A stretch of 64,000 bases of DNA from contig OZ038437.1 in the NCBI GenBank assembly GCA_964036275.1, positions 18,210,859 to 18,274,858 on the forward strand, in the 5' to 3' direction. The translations under genes and the position numbers were made by a program. The stretch's first letter is position 1. Each line of letters begins with the position of its first letter. The notes under the pieces were generated by a model. It ran no database searches. It was not told where the DNA came from and saw nothing but the letters and a program-made list of their open reading frames with translations. Of this stretch, positions 12,348 through 22,900 are shown piece by piece. The stretch is from Litoditis marina. Its lineage: Eukaryota; Nematoda; Chromadorea; Rhabditida; Rhabditidae.

Positions 12348-12666
12348 AGGGTTTGGTTCGGTTTTCTGTCGGTTTGAGTACCCAAGCGGTTCGGTTCCTC
12401 ACCGAATCATCTGGTTCGGGAAGAATCGGTTCGGTTTTGGTTCGGGAAGAATCGGTTCGGGAAGAAATTTGCCAGGTTTTTCTCCTCCTTTAGTTTTTTT
12501 TCATTCTCACTCAGACTTCCACGTTAAGAATACTAAGATTACTTGAATTTCTGTTACAAAACAAACAATGTTTCAAAACATGTTCTAGAAAGTTGAGGTT
12601 GCATTCCGGGCACGCAAAAATAATGGGGGTATAGTGAATGCCAAATTTATACATTCCTGTCTCTCG

Positions 12667-12732
12667 CCGGAATCGAACCTGCGAGCAAAAGATTTGTAGC
12701 AAAGCGCTAACCACTGCGCTATTAGAGCACAA
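12667..12732 (-). repeat. tRNA-like relic
   Basis: On the minus strand it reads TAGCGCAGTGGTTAGCGC (A box) then GGTTCGATTCC (B box, 12669-12679). The acceptor ends (GTGCTCT and GAGAGAC) do not pair properly and no clean anticodon stem forms, so it is a tRNA pseudogene or SINE head. Confidence 0.55.
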
Positions 12733-12980
12733 ACCGGTCAAGCTTTACAAAAAAAAAAGACATGTGTGCGTACACAGCGAAAAGTGAGATATACAGTATC
12801 ATCCCGCTTTTGCGTTGGCAACGACTATAACCATATCTGGCTTGTAGTTTGGAACTGTAGTTTGATGTTTGATCTACTAAGATGAATTATTTGAATTTCT
12901 ACTGTGAAAACAGTGGGATCAAACTACAGAAACAACGGAATGACTGTACTTTGATCTGAACAGCAGAAATATTTGACTTT

Positions 12981-13102
12981 TAAAGAAGGACGATTATGTG
13001 GTCCAATCGCAACGCTTTAGTCCTTTAAACCGCAATACATTTTTCAGTTGCAGTTTAAAGGACCGTTGACACGGGATCGGTCCACATAATCGTCCTTCTT
13101 TA
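12981..13102. mobile_element. MITE family B, copy 1 (AAGAAGGACGATTATG ends)
   Basis: A 120-bp palindrome with ends AGAAGGACGATTATGTGGTC and its inverse, and an inner stem AGTCCTTTAAACC/GTTTAAAGGAC. Further copies at 14523, 23661 (split) and 37497. Confidence 0.85.
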
Positions 13103-13176
13103 AAGCAGTTGGTTTAAACTAGAAACCGAACGATTATGGGCAGCATACACCGTGCAGACTTCTATGAGTAAAACGT

Positions 13177-13304
13177 GAGACGGCCGCGACAATGTCGTTG
13201 CCGTCTCAGTTTTAACTGTTGTTTATCCGCCTGCGTCTCCTCAAAACATATGCTATTTTCATGAGTGAAATTTGTCACGGCAGCGACAATGTCGTTGCCG
13301 TCTC
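13177..13304. repeat. Pair of near-perfect short palindromes
   Basis: GAGACGGCCGCGACAATGTC... style hairpin at 13177-13207 and its relative at 13277-13304; both centre on GACAATGTC and end TTGCCGTCTC. The copies are 100 bp apart in the same orientation. Confidence 0.65.
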
Positions 13305-14522
13305 AATTTCGACTCAGTCGGCGGGGGCCGAGTCAGTGGTTTCTCAGAGTTGCTTCTCAAAGGGCGCCTCTTATAGTCTTTTTCATTTCTAGCAAGACTC
13401 CCACAGTATTCCGTTTTGATTACGTATACTCTGTTTCACCAATTGATCTCCTTTTACAGTAACCCATCAAGCATTCAGGTTTATTTTAAATGAACAATTC
13501 ATTATTTTGATTTCAAACTTGCATAGTTCGCATTAGCAATGGTGCAGAAGATAGCGAAATTTGGAGAAAATTCAAAAAGACCAGCATACCAAACTTTGAC
13601 CTGGAAATTTGAGAACTTTACTGTAGAGGTTTATGAATGGATAATGTTGGACAGTACATGTTATGTTAGAAAGTTCAAACGTGTTACTCTACAATAGTGT
13701 AAAAGCTATACGATACAAGAAGTGAACCATGTTGAGTTCCAACCAACAAAAACTGTTCTTTGAAACCAAATCATTTCCTGGTTTGCGTAGATTTGACATG
13801 TGTATCAAAAAGATTACCTCAAACACTGGGCAACCGAAAATTGAACTGAACACAAATCTTAGACAATAAATTTCTTTTACATTGCTTCAGAAAAAGTAAG
13901 CTAGACATATTTTCTGAGACAATGAAAATTCATAACAAGAATGGAATCAATTACACATTTATAAGGTTCTAAGGCAACACAAGAATCCAAAAACTAATAT
14001 ATTCTGCTAAAACACGTCGTTACGGAATGTAGATAAAACAACTAGAAGAACAGTAATTCGGGATCATTTTTAAACAAACTCATTAAAACAATACAAACAC
14101 TACCTTTTAAAGGAAAAGAACAACACCGATTGAAATCACTACGCGCATCTAATGACTGAAATATCACATTAACGTACCGAGATACAACCCAACGCAAAAA
14201 TTTGTAGACTATTTCATAAAGAGGCAATTCAAAAATACCGGTTTTAGTAAATGCTAAACTAGGGTCAAACAACCATGGAATTTAAATGAATCATGTGTTA
14301 AGACATAGTCTGATCAAACTTATTGTAGTTTGGTCCATATTGTAAAAACATCATACAAAAACTGGCCTCAAAGACTAATTTTACATTAAAGCAAAATACG
14401 GAGCGAATACTGTACAATAAATACAATGATTCCAACAGGAAATACACCGAGCAGTATGAACACCAAATAAACTATACTATGTATACAAAAGATGGTTACA
14501 AGGTAACAACCCATCAACAATT
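13305..14522. other. Non-coding stretch
   Basis: AT-rich DNA between MITE copies with no exon of coherent phase. Frames at 13265-13462 (+) and 14042-14272 (-) lack splice context. Confidence 0.4.
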
Positions 14523-14625
14523 TGTCCAATCGCAACGCTTCAGTCCTTTAAACTGCAATACATTTTCGACTTGCAGTTTAAAGGACCGTTGACACGGGAT
14601 TGGTCCACTTAATCGTCCTTCTTTG
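14523..14625. mobile_element. MITE family B, copy 2 (left end truncated)
   Basis: Starts within the family-B sequence at GTCCAATCGCAACGC and ends TAATCGTCCTTCTT. The first 20 bp of the element are missing. Confidence 0.8.
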
Positions 14626-15337
14626 TAACATTTTGCACGGGAAATAGAGCATTTCTCGCTCAAAAATCAATTATTTAGTTGCAAAATGCACCTAAAAGCC
14701 AAATTCGAGTTGCAATAAATGTCCGTTATCCAATTATAACTTTTCAGGTAACCTAGAAGCCTCAGGTTTGAATACAACGAATAAAACTAGCACACCCCAA
14801 TGAATTCAAAAGAAGTAAATAACTGGGAAACATTGATTATTGTCGGAAATCATACCAGACAGCTGGACACACGGGGAAAAGTAACCATTTGGTCTCGAAT
14901 CACCCAAAACACTCAATCATCGGGGTAAATTCGCTGCAACCAGGGACGAGGGCGATATCTACAATCAAAAACTACTTTAAAAACTATAAATTAGAATCCT
15001 AGCAAAACTTTTGAGCTATATCACTAGGATCCGATTAATGTATTACGCAGAAATCTTTAAATTTTCATTTAAAACTACTAAAATCAACCAATTTCGGCAG
15101 AACAGAAAAGGAGCAGTTTTCAAACTTAGATTCGCGTACACGTTTTCAAAACACATAGTCTGGTGCAACTTTTTCGTACCGAGTAATAATGCTCTTGTTG
15201 CTGATTACTCGTCGAGATCTGGTATGGTGCTATCTGATAAGACCACCGACTAGAGGCCCAACAAATAAACATTAGAACGTGTTGAGGGTGATCAAACTAA
15301 CAAAGGATCAAACTACATTTCACTAAAAGATCAAAGA
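14626..15337. other. Region downstream of the YccV gene
   Basis: No exon seen. It should hold the 3' UTR of the YccV gene, whose stop codon ends at 15338. ATCAAACTACA motifs recur at 15291-15345. Confidence 0.4.
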
Positions 15338-18053
15338 TCAAACTACAAACCGCTGTTTAGCGTCATCGTACTTGTCCATGTAGTTGATCACCATTCCATG
15401 GTTAATTCGACCGGATGAAAGCTCCAGATTTTCCTGGATAACAAACAAACAAATATAAATTTCCATTTATTTACATAACTTTCGACAAAGAAAAGCGCAA
15501 GCGCGCGTGACACAATTCGCACTTGTATATGACCACAAGTTCTTCTGAGAATAACAACAGAACGATAACCATACACATAAGAACTTTCAGTTCAGTTCTG
15601 GTGGAACTAGATATTCCCTAATATTAATTATTCTATTGTCTTCAACCCATTTTCTCTCTCACTCTCTTTCCAATACTTCAGTGTAGCCAATTTAGCTGAT
15701 TGACCCTTGGCCTATGATTATAGTCCGATAGATAACTAACCTGTGGTACGTATCCGAGAGAAGGGGTCAGCTTGTCTCTCCCGTCTATCAATACACCGAA
15801 CGTTGGTTGCGTGAGAAAGGACCAATCCTGAATTAGAACATCAAATAAAATGATAGAAAAAATAACACCAAAAGTACACGAACCACGTCACACAAATTTC
15901 TCATGTGAAACGTGTTCCCAAATAAGTTAGAGAATTTTGTTTGAAAATTTGATTGTACACTAAATGAGTGAGGAATGTTAGATGATACAACCAATCGGCT
16001 ACTCACAGCAATTATACACCACAATGTCATTTTTGAAGTTGAAGGATTTTTAGCAATGCATTTTTAAAACTAAATTATACTACCAGTTACATAGGTTGAT
16101 TATCAGCGCCTGGCAAGAAGAGAGCAACAACTCAGGTGAAAAGTCAAGGGACTATTAGCCCCTAAAAGGGGAATTTCGGGTGATTTCGCTAACGCGGGCC
16201 CAAAAGGCCCTAAAAGGGCCGCGAATTCGATATCAACATAGTTTTTCCATTGTTTTTGATTGCAACTATGTTGCACTAATCTATGTTTTTTTTCACATTT
16301 CTTGAGTATATACACAAGAGTGAGCAAGAAAAACAACCTTATGCCAGAAATTGAGACGAAAAATGTTAACCTAAGCGCCCCCTGTAGGCCCTAATAGGGT
16401 GATTTCGGCTACGGAAATCGCGGGCCTAAAAGAAACCTTTCGACCCGTGACTTTTCACCTATGCACCAACCTTCTTCATCGCATACATTTTGTCCAGAAA
16501 TTCCTTGGGCGCCTGGGTGGTCAAATCCCATCCAATAACAACACCGCGATATCCCAATATCTGAAAGAGTACACACTACAAACTACAAACACCGCAATAC
16601 AAATGTTTGTGAGGGTGAAGATTAAGCTCAAAGGCATTAAGCTACAACCTATAACTCAAGATTAAACATCGAGCGAAAGTTCAAAGTGTCACAATGGGTA
16701 GTTTATAAGAATAAACCATGTTTGTGAAAGTTTGCAGAGAAACAACACATACAGTTCTTGAACATCCGCTCAATGTGTTTAAGCTTAATCGTCACCCACT
16801 CAATGTTCAACTCTTCAAAAATACACTAGCATTCCGCAACCACAGAAGCTCTGTTCTTGCTGAACTTTAAAGTCCAAAAAACATGTCAACCCAGCTAGAG
16901 AGTAATAGTGTCAATCCTATACCATCAAAACGAAACGGCAAGATTAAGTGGCTCGATATATACTAGCCGGCTCCCATCTTCTATTCAAGTTCGATAAGAA
17001 CATGTCAACAAAGAAACACCCACTAAAGCTCTGGAAAACCGGCAACCGTGGCGTTTTCAACGTAAAGAGGACAGATAAAACACGAATGTTCGCGAGATTC
17101 CAACGCAAGTTTTGTCTTTTCAAAACTTAAAATGCAGCGAGAACCCGAGAACTGACATTGTGTTTGACGACGTCTCCAATTCTGAACTGAACAGCCGGCG
17201 AACGATCTCGAACCAGCTTAGAAGCTGGAAACAAGGGAAAATAGATGACAGACTTGGTTGAAGAATTTCAGTTATTCTCCCTTTTTGTGTGGGTTACATG
17301 CTCCAGTGAAATTGTCTGAATAGTCAGAAAACCTTATGAAGCTAGTTTCCTCGAGAACGGCTCAATCTGGTAGAACATTCCATACTCGCACACTAATGCT
17401 GTGCGGCTGGAAAGAAGGAAAGAATAGACGACAGTTGACGTATTCGCTCAGATTGTCTAGATGGTGGAGTTTTCATGCTTTCCAATCATCACCCCTCAGT
17501 AATCGTGCTCAAACTGACTAAGGATATTTGCTAACAATGCTAACAAACATGTTTTTCGATTAGATCGAAATAATACGAGTTCCTCACTTTTCGGCATTTC
17601 CCAGATGTTGATAAGGTTTCCAAACACGTCGGTAGTTTGACACTTGGGGGGCGCCGAATCATCGACAACAAAGACAACTACCATCAAACTTTTGATTTGT
17701 TTATTCTATTCTATTGTATTCTATAACCGAAGGAAACTGTCATGTATGATAGATATACAAATCTCAAAACCCACTTCCATAGTACTTTTCGTCCTGCTTC
17801 GCCTTCTCCACCTCCTTCACAGCAAGAATTCCGGCTACCGTATCCTCGGTCTTGTCAGCTGGCAGCTGTCTGTTGTCTACTCCGGGCAGCCGCAGACCGA
17901 AACGAGACGCCAGCGAGAACACGGAATCGGTCAATCTGGAAATAAAAACACGTATAGAGAATGACCATGTAGTCACAAAAACCCCAAATGAGCTACTTTT
18001 TCGTCAAAATCGCAATAATCGGGCTATTTTTGATAGAATTCCAGTGGTAATGC

Positions 18054-18089
<36 letters not shown>

Positions 18090-18569
18090 GACTAATGATA
18101 TTATTTATGCTGTTTTTGACCAAAAAAAGCGCTAGAGAGAATACGGAATCGGTCAATGAATAAATAATAGAACACAATCAATAATAGAAGATCTCGAATA
18201 GAGCAACGCGTAGTCAAATTCTGCCAACTACGTTTTACTGGCGGTATAAATGACTATATTCGATTTCTGTTCCAGATGTGTGCAATTGCTATAAACGGGT
18301 TTCTGTTCGTGGAATAGTCACGAATACTGTGGCGTGTATTCAAATCAAACCACAAGTTTGACTATGTCCTCTGCTATACCTTTGTAATCTGAACTTGACA
18401 TGATCATACAATGTATTAGTACTAAAAAGAGAGAAAAGACAAAAATGAATTGTACGTACCTCTGTAACCTGAATTTCACGTGAGAAGTGGCGGAGGGCGA
18501 TAGATAGAATTGAAGGGGCACGGCTGCCACCAGAATAAGGAACAGGATACCCGGGTGGAGGTCGGCCAT
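15338..18569 (-). CDS. Membrane-anchored YccV-like (hemimethylated-DNA-binding fold) domain protein, 233 aa
   Basis: Seven exons, minus strand: 18569-18460, 17935-17775, 17677-17588, 17224-17157, 16560-16471, 15827-15741, 15433-15338. They total 702 nt with all phases compatible. The ATG lies directly after an AG (CCCCGTCAG|ATG), which suits spliced-leader addition. Residues 6-22 (GILFLILVAAVPLQF) are hydrophobic and read as a signal peptide or N-terminal anchor. Residues about 130-215 resemble the YccV/HemiM fold: FRIGDVVKHN, then GYRGVVIGWD, then YVPQENLELS. That fold is also found in FBXO21 and in bacterial HspQ/YccV. I see no F-box here. Its job is unknown; the anchor suggests the ER or another membrane. 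The acceptor of exon 3 (GATGGTAG at 17678) is weak and was chosen because it alone keeps the frame, so residues 90-105 are the least certain. Domain call is firm, function is not. Confidence 0.8.
18053..18090. repeat. ATT trinucleotide microsatellite
   Basis: About twelve ATT/TTA units in the first intron of the YccV gene. Confidence 0.9.
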
Positions 18570-19110
18570 CTGACGGGGTACTGTAATATGGAGGATACTG
18601 TAGATATACTGTAATTGGGAGAATACGGTGGCGACAGTACAAAGGTTACTGTATTGTAAAGGTCTGGAAGGATACTGTATGAGAGATTCGGTCACAGGGA
18701 GAATACTGTAGGAAGGGGAGAGAACTGAACACTAAAGGTACTGTAGGAGAGATACTGTTACAGAAGAGATACTATAACAGTAACAGGAAAGGAGAGAGGG
18801 GCACGGCTGCCACCAAGGGAGAGAATACCCGGGTGCAGGTCGACCGTGAGAGGGGTACTGTAATTAGAGGAAACCGGTAGGATAGATACCATTGACACTG
18901 AAGATTGTTGCAGAAACCGTAACACAAGGTACACTAGAGAAGATACTGTAATAGGGATACTTGGTACTGTGCCATCATGGATACTGTAGAAGGCGGGAGG
19001 GTACCGTGAAAGAGATATACAGTAGCAGAGAGAGGGGAAAAGGAGAGAGAAAGAAAGAGAGAAAGTGACATATCATGAATAACAGTTATACGACGGGTAC
19101 AGTAGGTTGT
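18570..19110 (-). promoter_or_regulatory. Upstream region of the YccV gene, rich in TACTGTA motifs
   Basis: The 540 bp in front of the YccV gene start contain at least ten exact TACTGTA or TACAGTA heptamers, for example near 18580, 18595, 18605, 18647, 18675, 18703, 18739, 18857, 18945, 18981, 19018 and 19098, often preceded by G or GA. The spacing is irregular. Part of the stretch (18797-18845) is also a diverged copy of exon 1 of the neighbouring gene. Position suggests promoter DNA, but it could be a decayed simple repeat. Confidence 0.45.
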
Positions 19111-19999
19111 TCATCAGAGAGCTTAAAACTTAAAAGGAATGCAAAGTTGCATGAGAAACTGCATGTATGCAGAAATGCAAAGTTGCATGTGATGAGAAAC
19201 ATCTACAATTCAACTTTCAAGGTACAGTTACCTTGATTTTATTGGTCTGGCAAGAACTATAGATAGGTGTGAGACTTTCGTTAACTATATGGCTGATTAT
19301 TATAGAAAACCGTTTTGCAAATCTTTGCCACCAAACAGTTCATTTAGAAGAAAAACAAACATTGGAGCGAAATCGCTCTTGAATTAAATAAAAATACAGT
19401 AAAAAATTCCCATAATATTTACTGAACACACCATTTTACACAAATACAAGAATCCAACCCAAAACACTAATTTATACCAATAAAAAGACTGAGGGGGTAA
19501 ATGGCAAATCACATTAACACTATAAGAAAACGTGAGTATTACAATACAATTATATTAAAAAGAAAACTAGTATCCTTAAAAGTAGTTTAACTGTGCATCT
19601 ATTAACTAGAAACATAATCACACTCATTGAAATATACTTATAAATCGCCAAAAACAGATAAAAATGAATAGCGCTTGAATGGGTGGTTACTAATACTAAG
19701 CACACGTGTACAAACAACGCGCTGGTTGCTACACAAACAAAACAATCAAAACACAAATTCACTGTCGCATAATGTATTCAAATTTTTTGTTATTTTAACT
19801 CAATATACAATACAATACAGCTTACGAAAAACCAACTGGCAAAACCCTCGAACACTCAATTTACAATAAAAATTACCAGAAACAATCAGACAGATCGAAT
19901 ATTTCTCGAAACCGTTCAAAAACGATGAAAGAAACAAGTTTCCACGTATGATTCTAGTGAATAACGATATACATCGATTCACGTGACTCTCACGTGCTC
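19111..19999. other. Intergenic region between YccV gene and MAEA homologue
   Basis: AT-rich. Holds the 3' UTR of the MAEA homologue and probably promoter DNA of the YccV gene. Tandem-like GCAAAGTTGCATG repeats at 19140-19190. No exon seen. Confidence 0.4.
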
Positions 20000-22900
20000 T
20001 CACAGAACATATAGTCGTTGACACTGGTCCCTGGGTACCCAACTCTCTGTGCGGGGGCATCTGATGAGGTCTCCCTGGGTCAGACGATCCAACGATCGTT
20101 CTCCGTACACCCTTCCCGTGGGCAACATCCACGGGGGATTCGCCTCGTTCAGGGGCTCACCTGAGAAGGCACAACGGAGACTGAAAAGAAACTTGTTGGA
20201 GAAAAACAGAGAAAATCAGTTACCATGTTACTTTCATTAACCCCCAATTTACGTTAGTGGGGGGGGGTGATTGTACAATGAATCAAGAAATGACAGAGAA
20301 AATCAAAAGGCACCATACCGGTAACGTAGCCGGGAGATCCTCTTTAATTCTTCTTTGAGCGTAACTGAGACTAACTTATTGGCGATTTCCTGCTCTTTTT
20401 TTCGAGAAATCACACTTTTATAATTAATCAGCGTAAAATCACCGTTGACCACAACGCAAACAAAAGCGAAAGCTTTGGACTTTCACTTACAAAAATAGTA
20501 TACAATGTAGGTCAAATAAAACTAGTAAACTCACTTAGACTGCCCCGTGTGAGCGTGTGGGAGTCCCTCTGCCAGTGCGAATGCACTCGGTTGACACGTG
20601 ACACACTTGTCATTCCCGCCGGGGCTACATTCGGGCGTCTTGAAGGCACAGAGACCACTCTGGATACACACGGAGAACGGCGATTGACTGGGAAGCTGGA
20701 ATTGGGATTAAGTTATGATTAAACGTAAGATGTGACTATTTTTCCATTCTATTTTACGAGAGGTGTGACTATTTACCGAAAAGTTTCCACCTTTTTCCTG
20801 TATAAATAGGTCAAAATTCATAAGTTTGGCACAAAGACCACTCTGCATTCACACGGAAAAGGAGGATCAGCTGGAAGAGATGTGGGGCTAGTTCAGGAAG
20901 AATTCTCAACTCCAACCTGATATTAGGCAACCTAGTGAATACGTACTTTCCTCACATATGCAACTGATCTTTGCAAGCTATCAAGCTAATCTTCAATATC
21001 ATCATTCCAATCTAATTTGGCCCCCTTCAACGACACGTGAAATTGTAAGTACATAATTTCAGACTACAAACTACAAACAAACCCCATACCCACCTGATAT
21101 AGATTGCCGAATTCTCCCCTGAACATGTCTGCCAGTGCCGTCCATCGATCTTCATCCAACAATTTCACGTATTTATCGATCGATGTATTGATATTCACCG
21201 CCAGCAGACCCCACAACTGGAAAAGAACACATTTTTCACGTTTCCCACGCACGAGTGAGACCTTGTTTCCACGTCAAGTGCACTTGAAATATCGAATTTT
21301 CTTCTTTTCACAATCGAAATCTTAGCTACGGTTTGAAATATAAGAAAAAGAGTGTTCCCATTTGCATAACACATTCTATTTATCAACACTACTACGACTA
21401 CGTATTCATATTCACGGCCAGCAGACCCCACAACTGAAAAAATAACACATTATTCACATTTATAAATTCTGAACTTATTAATCATACACCACACAATGAC
21501 TACACACGTGAAATATCGAAATTCCATTCCCGACAACTAAATTCTACGTAAACTCTCTATTACTTCGAAATCCCTTGCAGTTTCGAGAATTTGATAAAAC
21601 ATGTTATCGCGGAATTTCGTGTATGAAAAACTACTCATAACCTTGTACCTTTTGCATGGAAAGTATTAAGACAGTCACTCACCGTGAGAACATCTTCAAT
21701 CGGCTTTCCCAGTTTCTCCTGATTCGTCAGAAATTTTCTGGCATATTTGATGGCCTCGATCCGTTTTCCCTCTCTCAACATCTCAATTGCTACCTGAAAT
21801 GTAATTATGTAGAGAAAACCAGTATTTTACCATAAAACGCCTAGAAAAAATAGGCTAACAACCAAACTGAGCGCCGTTTTCAGAGAGTTTCCATTTTTCA
21901 GAAAGTTTGCAATTCCCATCACTTAGAACGAAAAGTCGGACAGATACTTCCTCAAAGATCTAATCGGAAACACTGGAATAATGTATTGTTTACTTGTTTG
22001 CAAAACTACAATTGACCTACTCCAAATCAGACCGCGTAATGATAAAATCCAATGGCACATATAAACCCTTTTTACTCGAAATAAGTCAAACATCCATTTT
22101 CAACAAACTATCTTTGTATCTATCCTATAATCTCACAATAATCCATTTTAGAACTTCATTTTCCGACCTTTTCCTAATTAGGCAATGTTATAATATTATG
22201 CCCCCACCTGAACCTTGACGTACTGCTCCAGCTCACTATTGATCTTTCGCAGGCGAGATCGATGCTGGATGATCCATTCAAGACACGCGGAGGGGTCTTT
22301 GACGAGAAGGGAAGCCTCGATCTGGAAAATAATAGAATAGAACTTATTCGCGATTGAATACGCGTGGAACAATGAAGGATATTGTGATATTAACAAACTG
22401 AGTAGCTATTATAACCTTTGAAAAAAGGTAAGTTAGTCTAGACAGAAGAGAAGCTTCAATCTACAAAAAACCATATAAGGATAACATAATGTCATTAATT
22501 CCCGTGAAAAACAGAGGAATTCCGACACCGAATTCACTTTTACCCAGTAATACAATACGTTTGGCAAATTCAGGAACGAGAACGAGAGATTTAGATAAAC
22601 TTCTCATCTAAAACTGAGCGATGCTGAAAACTCACCAACAATTTCATTTCATTCCTACAATTTCATAAAACATGATTGTTGACAGTAAAGCCCATTTCAG
22701 ACACTGTGCGAATCGTGTATCTCAAAACTGAGAATGTTTACAGCACATAAACATAAAATTAGTTGACCACAATCCAGAAAAGCAACCTAAGAACGGAAAA
22801 TGTCTAACATAGTCACTCACTTCATGTGCCTGTGCGAAAATGTCAATGTCGACCATATCTTCGAGATCCGCTTTTTTGGCGAACGCCTGAAAGACGAAAA

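Noticed and set aside
12667..12732. Functional tRNA gene on the minus strand
   Set aside because: A and B boxes are present, but the acceptor and anticodon stems do not pair.
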